Below, in pieces: positions 36,223 to 46,400 of a DNA stretch of 64,000 bases. The position numbers and the translations under genes were made by a program. This DNA comes from Chloroherpetonaceae bacterium (GTDB lineage: Bacteria; Bacteroidota; Chlorobiia; Chlorobiales; Chloroherpetonaceae). A model generated the notes under the pieces. That model was not told where the DNA came from and did no database searches. It saw nothing but the letters and a program-made list of their open reading frames with translations. The stretch covers positions 24,522 through 88,521 of the forward strand of contig JANQGG010000025.1 in NCBI GenBank assembly GCA_028277445.1, in the 5' to 3' direction. Position 1 is the stretch's first letter. Every line of letters starts with the position of its first letter.

Positions 36223-37005
36223 ATGAATCAATCCAAGAGTTCTTCGGGTAATTTTGCTGCATTTTATAAGACCAAGTACTTTATGCCTGACTATAAACCG
36301 GGGGAATACGGAGATTGGCGTCTTTCAATAATGGGATTAGGCCATGACTATGGATATACAACTGGTGTATGGATGGTTGTTAATGTGCCAATTCTTTCGA
36401 GACGAAATAAGAACCTTAAGCATAAGTGGGAGAGTTGGATGTCTCTAACCCCTCATGAAATAGAAAGCCAGGAGCTGGGCGTAAAATATGGTTTTGGTCA
36501 TGTTGTTGTTATGGGGCTTGGGCTTGGATGGCTTGCGGCAAATGCTGCCTTGAATCCTAAAGTTACCAAGGTGACTATTATTGAACTTGATCCTTCTGTT
36601 ATAGAGCTGTTCAATAACTTGGGTTCTCTTAAAGGGCTTTCAGATGATATAAGAAACAAAATTACAATCGTTTGTGCAGATGCTCTAAAATGGAAGTCTG
36701 ATATAAAAGTGGATTTCCTTTATGTTGATATATGGAAAAATCTGAATGAACAATCTGCTTTAAATGATGTGCGTATTATTCAAAACAATCTTAATGCGAC
36801 TGTAATTTACTATTGGGGCCAAGAATTGACAATTTACGACGAAGTGAAAAATCACAATGACATCAAAAAGATTTCTTATAAGACGATTGACCATATCGTA
36901 AATAAAAAATTTAATCTGCCGTTACTCATCCCTAAAGACATGGATTATCCTGAAATGATTGAAAAAGTTGTTGAGAATCGCAAGAAGAGAGGATTAAAAA
37001 CCTAA
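36223..37005 (+). CDS. Spermidine-synthase-like Rossmann SAM-binding protein
   Basis: 260 residues. The SAM-binding core is GHVVVMGLGLGWLAANAALN (motif I) followed by VTIIELDPSVIELFNNL, with the acidic residue that binds the ribose, then KITIVCADALKWK and VDFLYVDIWKN. This layout resembles spermidine-synthase-fold proteins, but no aminopropyl-acceptor motifs are evident. The substrate is unknown. The N-terminal 55 codons are duplicated in decayed form at 34207. It is AT-rich and lies in the accessory patch. Confidence 0.8.
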   Translation: MNQSKSSSGNFAAFYKTKYFMPDYKPGEYGDWRLSIMGLGHDYGYTTGVWMVVNVPILSRRNKNLKHKWESWMSLTPHEIESQELGVKYGFGHVVVMGLGLGWLAANAALNPKVTKVTIIELDPSVIELFNNLGSLKGLSDDIRNKITIVCADALKWKSDIKVDFLYVDIWKNLNEQSALNDVRIIQNNLNATVIYYWGQELTIYDEVKNHNDIKKISYKTIDHIVNKKFNLPLLIPKDMDYPEMIEKVVENRKKRGLKT

Positions 37006-37113
37006 AATTGCATAAAAAAGCATTGAATAGGAATAGGAATAGGATGAACCTATTGCCGTGCCTCTCAAGCTGAGCGTTAAATCTGCAGTCCCCAATGATT
37101 TACCAAAAAACTC

Positions 37114-37221
37114 ATGCGCAACAAAGAAGCTCGTGAAGTGATTTTGCAGATGAAAGCCGTATTCAGAAAACACCGTGCAAATTTAAGCGGCATCTCCATC
37201 ATTGCTAAAAAACCGCAATAA
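37114..37221 (+). other. Short open frame, probable gene relic
   Basis: A 35-codon frame (MRNKEAREVILQMKAVFRKH, ending SIIAKKPQ, then TAA) looks protein-like but is too short and lacks a ribosome-binding site. It could be the C-terminal relic of a larger gene; the family is not recognised. Confidence 0.3.
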
Positions 37222-37252
37222 GTTACTATGCTGATCCGAGGCCTTGGCATAT

Positions 37253-37972
37253 TTAGTCATTTGATTTCCTGAATACATAAACCGCACCGGAATTGACTTC
37301 TTTTTTAAACACGGTCTTTTGGAAATCAGCATACATGCCTTGCAACTGAAATCCATACCGGTGATGATAAGCCAAATACTCTTCAGCGGTTACCGGATAA
37401 AGCTCAAACGCTTCTTCAAATATCACATCTTTTTTGGATGTCATACTCATATGAAATACCGTGCACTTTTTTGAGAGCGTCTCGTAGCGTCGATGAAAAG
37501 AGAATTTCGCATTAGAAAGCTTTTTTTCAGGAAAAGCATAGTGGTTAAAATTCAGGAGATAGTCCCAGTTGACGACCTGAAATATCCAGTACCCGTTTGG
37601 CGCAAGTTTCGAATGGATGGCAGAGATTAAACGATCAAGGCTATGCTTGGGAATGTGCGCCATCACATTGCCGATGGAATAAATCAGATTAAAACTTTCT
37701 GTTTGATCTTGCAGATCAAGGATATCCTGGCAGGAAAAAATGATGCCGGGATAGCGTTTCCGGGCGGCTTCAATCATGGCCTGATCCAAATCAATCCCAA
37801 AAGCCTGAAAACCCTCCTGCTGGAACCGATGGCAATAATGGCCGGGCCCGCACCCCAAATCAAGCACACTGGTGTTTTTCTGCTTAACATAGGATTTAAG
37901 AAACCCAAAAAACTCTTCTCTCATTGGAAAGGTTTCTTCGTAATACTTTGAAAACCTTGCGTAGAAACTCAT
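37253..37972 (-). CDS. Class I SAM-dependent methyltransferase
   Basis: 239 residues from the ATG at 37972 (MSFYARFSKYYEETFPMREE). A longer frame to 38017 adds 15 basic, unconserved residues. Motif I is VLDLGCGPGHYCHRF, motif II region IFSCQDILDLQ, and YSIGNVMAHIP follows, as in Methyltransf_11/25 proteins. The acceptor is unknown. It is transcribed against the accessory genes, with a 515-bp gap on its upstream side. Confidence 0.85.
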   Translation of the reverse strand: MSFYARFSKYYEETFPMREEFFGFLKSYVKQKNTSVLDLGCGPGHYCHRFQQEGFQAFGIDLDQAMIEAARKRYPGIIFSCQDILDLQDQTESFNLIYSIGNVMAHIPKHSLDRLISAIHSKLAPNGYWIFQVVNWDYLLNFNHYAFPEKKLSNAKFSFHRRYETLSKKCTVFHMSMTSKKDVIFEEAFELYPVTAEEYLAYHHRYGFQLQGMYADFQKTVFKKEVNSGAVYVFRKSND

Positions 37973-38017
37973 CTTTTTTTCGTTTTGTCTTTTTAGAGAA
38001 CCTCTTTCAAACATCAA

Positions 38018-38532
38018 CTTTTAAGGTTGAACAAACAATTTTTTTGGGTTATTTTAGCCGCAATGTCAATGGGTTTATTTGCATGCAATCAGGATATGTA
38101 ACCATGAAATATGTCTATCAACCGGTGGAACGAATATATTTACAGAATAATAAAAATAATAAATACAATGGGCTGCATATGTTTCAATACTTGTGCTGTC
38201 TAACGTTTTAAATCCCATCTGATTGAACTTCGAATGACGAAAAAAAAGTATAATGCTTTGCTATTGCAATCACCCTGAACATTTTGTTAAACTTGGTTTC
38301 AGTATTGTTTCAAAGTCTCAGACAAACGAGAGTTGTTAGAGATGCTGAATCAAATTCAGCATGACTAGATATGTAACGCAGCACAGCTAATAACAAGCTG
38401 TTGCTCCCCCTTGTAATCGAAGCCTCCACTGCTAGCGTGGGATAAGAACTCGTCATTAACCAATTGTGTTTTGAATTTCAAAATTCGGGATTACTAATGA
38501 TATTGAATTAAGATTAACCAAAAAGCTTTCAC
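38018..38532. other. Intergenic region with one hairpin repeat
   Basis: 515 bp containing the repeat at 38342-38362. No gene or regulator motif is recognised otherwise. It lies between divergent genes and must contain their promoters. Confidence 0.5.
38342..38362. repeat. Intergenic hairpin repeat
   Basis: ATGCTGAAT and ATTCAGCAT form a perfect 9-bp stem around CAA, flanked by GAG and GACTA. It matches the hairpin at 6203-6223 in the inner CTGAA/TTCAG and in flanks, with compensatory outer pairs. Confidence 0.6.
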
Positions 38533-40035
38533 ATGGTCAAATTTTTTAGGAAATACCACAAATGGCTTGGCATTGGAATTACGGTGTTCATTTTACTGTT
38601 TGCTCTGTCCGGAATTGTTCTGAATCATCGTGATTGGTTTTCAGGGGTGAATGTACCGCGTTCGCTCCTGCCTGAAGAATATCATTACAAAAATTGGAAT
38701 AATGGCGCTGTTAGAGGAACTTTAACCATTGGCCCTGATAGCGTGCTTGTCTATGGCAATATCGGCATCTGGCTTACCGATTCCACCGCCAGCCGATTTA
38801 AAGATTTTAACCGGGGATTTCCCAATGGCATTGACCACAGGAAAATATCAACGATCTATAAAACCTCAAGCGGCTCTCTTTTTGCCGGATCGTTGTTCGG
38901 GTTGTATCAATTCAATACTAGTAGTCAGGAATGGCAGCGTATTGAACTCCCGATCCATGAACCGCGTATCTGTGATATTACTGAAAAACAGGACACATTG
39001 CTTGTTCTGGGCCGATCTTACCTCCTAAGCTCGGTGGATCATCGGAATTTTTCCGTACTCCAGTTGCCCAAATCCGAAGATTATTACAGCACCGTTGGAT
39101 TGTTTAAAACGCTTTGGGTGATTCATAGTGGTGAAATACTCGGCATTGTCGGAAAGCTTTTGGTAGATATGCTGGGTATTGTCTTTATATTTCTTAGCAT
39201 TACAGGACTGATCTATTTTATTAATCCCTATCTGATCAAACGCTACCTGAAACGGAATCGGGACATTCAGCCCATTTTAAAATCCAGCCGATGGAATTTA
39301 AAATGGCACAATAACGTCGGTTGGATTGCCGTATTTTTTTTACTGATCACTACCCTCACCGGTATGTTCCTGCGTCCACCTCTCCTGATAGCCATTGCCA
39401 CCTCCAAAGTAGCAAAAATACCCTATACCATATTGGATTCGCCTAATCCCTGGTTCGACAAACTCCGACGCATTGATTACAATCCAACAACCAAGCAATA
39501 TATCATCGCAACCCGAGATGGCATTTATTATACACACAGTCTCGATTCCGATGTGTTAAAAAAATTCAAACCTCAGGTTCCAATGAGCTTGATGGGCGTG
39601 AATGTGTTTGAACCCTTTTCCGACGCCTCATATTTGATTGGTTCCTTTTCGGGCCTCTTTGACTGGGATATGCGGCAACAAACCATCCGGGATGCCATTA
39701 AAAACACGCCTTATTCCCCTCCTAAACAGCGAGACTTCATGATTGGCGAGCAAATCATCTCCGGATACAGTTCTGATTTTCAGGGCGGGCCAGTTTTTTT
39801 TGATTATAGACAAGGGGTAAAACGGCTTGGAGAAGGCCCTGAATTTCCGGTAATGCCTGATATCATCAAAGATCAACCCATGTCACTTTGGCACCTTTCG
39901 CTTGAAATCCATGTCGGGCGTTTTTACCGTTTTCTTTTTGGACCTTTATCCGGCTTTTTTGTTTTCTTTTCAGGGCTGATTATCGGATTTATTTTGATAT
40001 CGGGTTTTGTGGTTTGGTATAAATTGCACCGATAA
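38533..40035 (+). CDS. PepSY-associated transmembrane protein
   Basis: 500 residues. The N-terminus FFRKYHKWLGIGITVFILLF then ALSGIVLNHR is the PepSY-TM signature. It has further membrane segments near 208-230 (VDMLGIVFIFLSITGLIYFI), 257-280 (WHNNVGWIAVFFLLITTLTG) and at the C-terminus (GPLSGFFVFFSGLIIGFILI), with His residues near several helices (HKW, KWHNN, LEIHVGRF). Two loop regions have short repeats of the GSLFAGSLFGLYQF and YLIGSFSGLFDW type, like propeller blades. Relatives act in iron/siderophore reduction or envelope stress, but the role is unknown here. Confidence 0.8.
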   Translation: MVKFFRKYHKWLGIGITVFILLFALSGIVLNHRDWFSGVNVPRSLLPEEYHYKNWNNGAVRGTLTIGPDSVLVYGNIGIWLTDSTASRFKDFNRGFPNGIDHRKISTIYKTSSGSLFAGSLFGLYQFNTSSQEWQRIELPIHEPRICDITEKQDTLLVLGRSYLLSSVDHRNFSVLQLPKSEDYYSTVGLFKTLWVIHSGEILGIVGKLLVDMLGIVFIFLSITGLIYFINPYLIKRYLKRNRDIQPILKSSRWNLKWHNNVGWIAVFFLLITTLTGMFLRPPLLIAIATSKVAKIPYTILDSPNPWFDKLRRIDYNPTTKQYIIATRDGIYYTHSLDSDVLKKFKPQVPMSLMGVNVFEPFSDASYLIGSFSGLFDWDMRQQTIRDAIKNTPYSPPKQRDFMIGEQIISGYSSDFQGGPVFFDYRQGVKRLGEGPEFPVMPDIIKDQPMSLWHLSLEIHVGRFYRFLFGPLSGFFVFFSGLIIGFILISGFVVWYKLHR

Positions 40036-40249
40036 TCCTCAACCGACTTTTGTACCTATAACTATTTCTCTCCCTATTCAAAACAATCCAAGCCGTTTAA
40101 AAACCAAAAAAAATCGCGTTATTAAGTCATGAACTATTTGTGAAGTTATAGTTATTGCGAGTTAACGATTTGGGTAAGCCAAATACAACTAACAAAATCG
40201 GCATTTCGGCTACGCTCAATGATCGATTTTGCAGTTTGTATCCCCCTTC

Positions 40250-40298
40250 GTTAGTGCTTCGTCCACTCAGCGTACCTCTCAACAAACACTCAGAGAAC
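40250..40298 (-). repeat. Dispersed intergenic element, copy 2 (inverted)
   Basis: GTGCTTCGTCCACTC and then ACCTCTCAACAAACACTCAG are the diverged reverse complement of 5836-5884. Confidence 0.5.
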
Positions 40299-40367
40299 AA
40301 CAACTTTCCTGTCATTGGAAACTTGTCTCTGCATCAACAATTCATGGCATGATGATATCAAAATAAA

Positions 40368-40395
40368 AAAGGATCGGTAAAAACACCGATCCTTT
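40368..40395. terminator. Bidirectional terminator
   Basis: AAAGGATCGGT and ACCGATCCTTT form a perfect 11-bp stem around AAAAAC, flanked by an A-run on one side and T-rich sequence on the other. It suits both convergent genes (ends at 40035 and 40480). Confidence 0.9.
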
Positions 40396-40434
40396 ATTCA
40401 CCTTAAACCAGTTTGACTAATACATACAGAAAGC

Positions 40435-40464
40435 TGTAGTAGCAATTCATGAATTGCCATTACA
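40435..40464. repeat. Palindrome in the 3' flank of giant gene 1
   Basis: An imperfect 30-nt palindrome centred on GCAATTCATGAATTGC, followed by TGAGGTCATTTG. The same palindrome (there perfect) and the same TGAGGTCATTTG lie at 52853-52895 downstream of giant gene 2. Confidence 0.75.
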
Positions 40465-40479
40465 TGAGGTCATTTGTGC

Positions 40480-43400
40480 TTATTTCACCAGCATCATTTT
40501 CTTAACCCGAGTAAAGTTACCGCTTTGCAACCTGTAGAAATAAACTCCTGACGCATAATTTCTGGCATTCCAATTTATTATGTGTGCACCGGCTTTCATT
40601 TGTTGATTTACAAGGGTTGTTACTTTACGCCCAAGAATATCATAGACTTCCAATACCGTTTTACCTGCTCTTTCCAAGCTAAACTGAATCGTTGTTGTTG
40701 GATTAAACGGATTCGGATAATTCTGATGCAAACTGTATGCTTCAGGTCTGGTTATTGACTTTGTTTCCAATACATTACGTTTTCCGCTAATATCTACATC
40801 AGATAAACGATAGTAATATGTTTGACCCGCCAAAAATTTGCCATAATCAACATAATTGTAATTCGTTTCTGCTGATATAGTGCCCTGCCCCTTTAATGCG
40901 TTCGTGCTTAAATATGAAGCGATTTGTTTAAATCCTTTGTCCGGTTCAGTTGATCGCTCTAAGATAAAGCCAAGGTTGTCAATTTCTGTAGCTGTTGTCC
41001 AGTTAATACTAATACCATTTTCCACGTTTTCAATATTGTAAGCCATAAGCTCAACTGGCAGCGCTGATTCATCAGATTGCTCAGAAATAAACCAATTACC
41101 ATTAATATCACCAGAAGTGTTTGCTTGTGCCCAATTTTGCGTGGTATTGTTACCATCTTCAAATAGGACTGCGGGGAACAGATCACTTTGTTTATACCAT
41201 ACCTTTGGATCCGAATCTGATCCACTTTCAGGAACTTCATTGTTGGATCCGCTACTTCCATCAGCATAGTATAACTTCATAGTTGTCGTGTAACCACTTG
41301 CACCGGCATTAGTTGTTATAACATAATACCTGTTATAAGTTTGTGTTAAGCTGTTGTATTGCTCATCCAGCAACTGAACCGTTATTTGATTTAAAGCAGG
41401 TGAGCCAACTGTGTTGACAGTGATTTCAAAATCATTTCCAAAGGTGTATGTATTTCCGGCGCTTACAGATTGTGTTTCCGTAAATGTCCATCTTACATTA
41501 CCTACAGGATCCGAACCATTGTCATTTTCATGTCTTGCCCCTGAAAATCCACCTGAATAATTATCAAATAACACGCTTCCAAAACCATCATATATCACAT
41601 TATTAGATGGCGTTGAACCGACAGCGCTAAACGTTACGCCATTTATAGTACCTAATGCCTGACCATTTGATATTCTTAAATAGCTGGCTTCTGTGCCGTT
41701 TTCAAACTCGCAGCTGTCTAATTTGTTTGTTAAGTTTATACCAGCGCCATTCTTAACCCATACACCTGAGCCATTCGTGTAACTAAATTTAGTGTGTTTT
41801 GCACTAATCTGACCACCACTATTTAAAATAACCGGGTAATAGCCAGATGATCCATATCGTGTAATCTCTGCCGTGTTTCCATCAACACCTAAAGACTGCA
41901 ATACACCGCCACTTTCAACTTGCAATCCACTAGAACCACCTTGCAATTGTACTGTTGAATTTTCATCCAATACCATTGTGCCCTGAATAGATAGCTTATC
42001 TCCAGAAGCGCTACCAACCGAAATGGTTTTTGCGTTCACATCAAAAGTTCCGGCATTAATGATTAAATCGTTTTCAACACGAATGTTATCGTTCGCGATT
42101 ATATTTCCGGAACTCGCATTTATAGACAGATCGTAAAATGAATCTCCATTTGTAGTTATTGTGTCAGTTTCACTGCCTACAAATGTTACCTGACCATTGC
42201 TGTTGACAAATTCACCACCGGAGTTCTTCCAATCTCCTTTAATGGTGATATCCCGACTTCCTGCATCCAAACGCCCCGATGCAATTTCAATGTCTTTTTC
42301 AACATAAATATCATTGCTTAAACTTAAGCTTGAAGTTGCATCTTTGTTAATCTTGAGGTTATAGAATCGTTTACCCGTGGTTGTTCCGCCCGAAACAAGG
42401 TTTTGAGAATTCGTCCCGTCAAACACAACCATGCTATTACCATGCGTGTAATTTCCATTGTTCGTCCAGTTACCACTTAACACCACGGTATCTGCCTGAG
42501 AATCAACAATCAATTGAGCGCCTGAACTAATCGTAATACCATTGACGACATCCAATACATGACCATTTTTTAAGGTCAGACTTCCACTTTGGATTTCAAG
42601 GTCTTTACATTTGGCCGAATCGCCCTGAATGATCGGTAAGTTTGATTTTGAAGTAATGACAACATCATCATTTTCATCCGGCACTGCTTTAGGAGACCAG
42701 TTATTAGCCAAATGCCAATTACTATTTGTTGTACCGGCCCAATACCTGGTTACGGAAGTGTATTCCCATATCACATTGTTATTTGGGTCATATTCAAAAT
42801 CTTCTCCTTCAAAAGTACCTGAAGCATCTTCGATAAGAATTGAATCCGTTGCAGCCGAACCGGTTCTGTACACGTTGTATGATGTGCCTCCCGGTTGTGA
42901 TGGGAACTGCACTTCAACAATTTTACTTGATCCTGTTAATTTTTGATCTACATCGTACAGATTCAAATATTTTCCATTAGTTGCGCCATTGGTAAATGTT
43001 CCATAACTGAAATTATTATCCGTGTCTATTGTACCACTGTTAATGTATAAGCCTTGCTCATCCATGTATTCAAACGTGTAGTACTTGGCAGCAATAGTCC
43101 CCTGAACCTCAACGGAATAATCACCAGACTGACGAGTTATTTGAGCAATATTACCAGACTGACCAACAACATTTAAGCGGCCACCTGAATTAACCAACAA
43201 TGAACTGGTATTTGCCATTTGCAATCTGGCACCCGCATCTATATCCAATACGCCATTAACCGTAATAGCATCACTACCGTCTCCAAAATTGAAGGTATTA
43301 CCATTTAAGGAAAGTGTATCGCCAGATGAAATGATCAAGTTATTATCCATATTTAACTGATCACCAAGCGATAGGTTAAGATTTGATCCTGAGCTATTAA

Positions 43401-46400
43401 GCGTTACGAGATTTAATTCAGAACTATTGGCCTTAAGCGTTTCATTGCCTGATCCGACAAACGTAATGTGTGATCCTCCTCCAAGGAACTCACCGCTATT
43501 CACCACAAAGCTTCCGCCAATTGTAATGTCACGATTTCCGTTTGGATTTACGTCGCCGGAGTTTATCGTGAAGTCATTACAAACAAGTTCTTCAGTTCCC
43601 GCAAAGATCAGTGTATTTCCACTACCCACATTCACTAGGATATCGTGGAACTCTTTTCCAGTTCCTGATCCACCAGGCGTAAAGTAAAAATCACCTTGCC
43701 CGTTTAAAGTTAATGTATTCTGAACGTTAGAACCGTCGGCTAATAAATACCCATAAAGATCGAAGCGGCCACCGCAGGTAATATTATAATTTGAGCTGCT
43801 GACATCTAACGTATCGGGATCATTGATATAAATTCGATTTGTTGAGACTAAATGACCATCCAAAAGCTTTCTACTTCCGGAACTTGTGTGCAGAAGTTCT
43901 AAATACCCATAGCTGAATGTTTCACTGTCATCATCTATTGTCCGAACTGTTTGAGTTATATCAGCATCATAGCGAACATAACTATCTGAATGCAACGAAA
44001 CTGCAGAAAAATTCGATGGGAAATTGTTTGATCCTCTTACATATATTCTTACACCGGAATCTAAATACAATGAATCGTTAGACCCTGTTCCATTTACAGA
44101 ATAAGTTTGAAGATTCAAATAATTCACACCGGATTGAATCAAGAACAGGCTATCAACTTCAATATTGGTGTATAAAACCTTGTTTCCGCCGTTAGACAAA
44201 ATCAAGTTGTGGAAAGAAGGTATAGAATCACCTTCCACTGTACTTGTTCCGGTACCATCAAAATTCACTGTACCGTTTTCGCCATTAAAAGCGCCAAAGT
44301 TTTCAAAGTCTTCATTTAATTTTAATATGCATGACCCGCCATTAACTGTGGCCCCGGAATTAATTCTAAACTGATTTTCAACATCAATTTCATTAGCCAG
44401 TGTTTTCTCACCAGAAGCTGAGAAATAAATATTATAAAAATCATCGGTTCCACTACCTGTTACGGTCTGTGCGCCTTCACCATTAAATGTAACTGAACCA
44501 TTTTGGTAATCTAATGTACCTGAATTACTCCAATCACCTTTAACATAAATGTGCCGATCATCACCAAGATCTAATTGTGATCCTGCTGCAATTGTCACAT
44601 TGTTATTTGTCTGAAGATTGTCTTCCAACAACAGTTCATTACAAGCGACATGCAAATTGTATAGCTTGTAGTTGTTGCTTGTCCCGCCAGAGTTGAGTTT
44701 TTGAACATCACCATCAAAGTATAACGTGCTTTGACCAGGATTAATTATACCCGTATTGATATAATCCCCTCCAATAAATACTGTATCTACGCCATATATT
44801 GTCAAGGTTCCTTGATCAATATATAAACGACCATTTACATCCAAGTCTCTGCTTCCACCAATATCCAAAGACGCATTATCTTCAATTGTTAAATTGTTAC
44901 AAACAGCATCGGAATTACTTATAAGTGGGAAGTTTGAAACAGTACCGGGAATAGTAACATCGTCATTGGATGTTGGAACTGATGCACCAGACCAGTTATC
45001 ACCATCATGCCAATCGGTTCCTTCGCTGCCATCCCAAGTAAAACCGCTAGAAACAGTTGTCCAATTTATTAAACCATTTGGATCTTGCTCATAACTTTCG
45101 CCCGCAAACTCACCGGTTGCATTGAAGAAAGTCAGACTTCCGGTAGCATTTGGTTTTTCAACGTTTGCGCTACTTCCCCCAATGGTATTTACAAAACTAA
45201 CGCTATCTATTTGCAAGGTTTGGTCATTATTAATGTACAGGTACTTACCTTCGTTTTCACCGAATGCAAAACTACCATTGCTGAAATCTTCTGTGGTATC
45301 AGCGCCTACACCGGCGATCACACCGCCATCAATATTTACGCCACTGGTATCCATGTATGAGAAACGATAATGCCGTGCATAAACCCTGCCGCCATTATTT
45401 ACACTAAAGCTATAGCGTCCCCATGCCCAATTAGATACTTCAGAAACATTGTCATTTGTACCGACTACCCTGAATACACTCGTATCCGTGGTAGCGCTAC
45501 CGATCACGATGTTGTTACCTCTTCTGATGTTTAACTTACCTCCTGCGCCAACATCAAAAAAAGAAATTCCACTACCTCCGGTTAATTCAAAATTGTAGTC
45601 AGCATCAGTAGTTCCATAGTAAAACGTATTTCCATTTAAATACACCTCACCTTGCTGTATGGTGTAATTACCATCCACACGTATATCATCAATGTGAATA
45701 ATGCTATCGGTATGGTTAATAACAACATTGTGGAAGTCGGATTGTCTTGAATCTAAGAAACCACTTTGAATAGTGTCTTTACTTGTACCGCTAAATGTTA
45801 TTGTTTCATTACCATTGTTAGCAGATACATATACCGCATTTGGATTATACCATGAGCCCTTTACTTCCATGTCATTTCCATTAAAGCGGAAATTTGCCGA
45901 AGCATCTATGGAACCAGCAAAATTCACTGAACCTAATACCAACATATCATTACCTAAATAGGCTGTACCACTGGCTTTGTTGATCATTAGATTGTAGAAC
46001 GCTTCATTGGTCGGGTTGGCTCCACCTGTATTTATATACTGCGTAGCTGTACCTTTAAACTCAATCGTACCATTTCTTGGCGACAAATAATCATTATTGG
46101 TATAATCGCCATAAATAGAAATTGTATAATTATTTGCGGTTACATCTAAAGTATTATTAGACCCACTGATACTTAAATCATTTAAAACCTCGATATTACT
46201 TCCAAGAAATGTTGTATCCGAACCGGTAAAGTTGACATCATAAAAATCATCATCACCACCCGTTGTAATCACTTGCTTGCTACCATTAAATGTCACATTA
46301 CCCGTACGTTCGAACATTGTAGCGCCGGAAGCTGCCGTCCAGTTTCCACCAACGGTTATCGTACGATTTGCATTGTAAATGACACCGCCATCAAAAATCA

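Larger units (their letters stand above)
40036..40479. other. Intergenic region with repeat, terminator and palindrome
   Basis: 444 bp between convergent genes. It holds an inverted copy of the 5836 element (40250-40298), a perfect terminator (40368-40395) and the palindrome shared with the other giant gene (40435-40464). No gene is seen. Confidence 0.6.
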
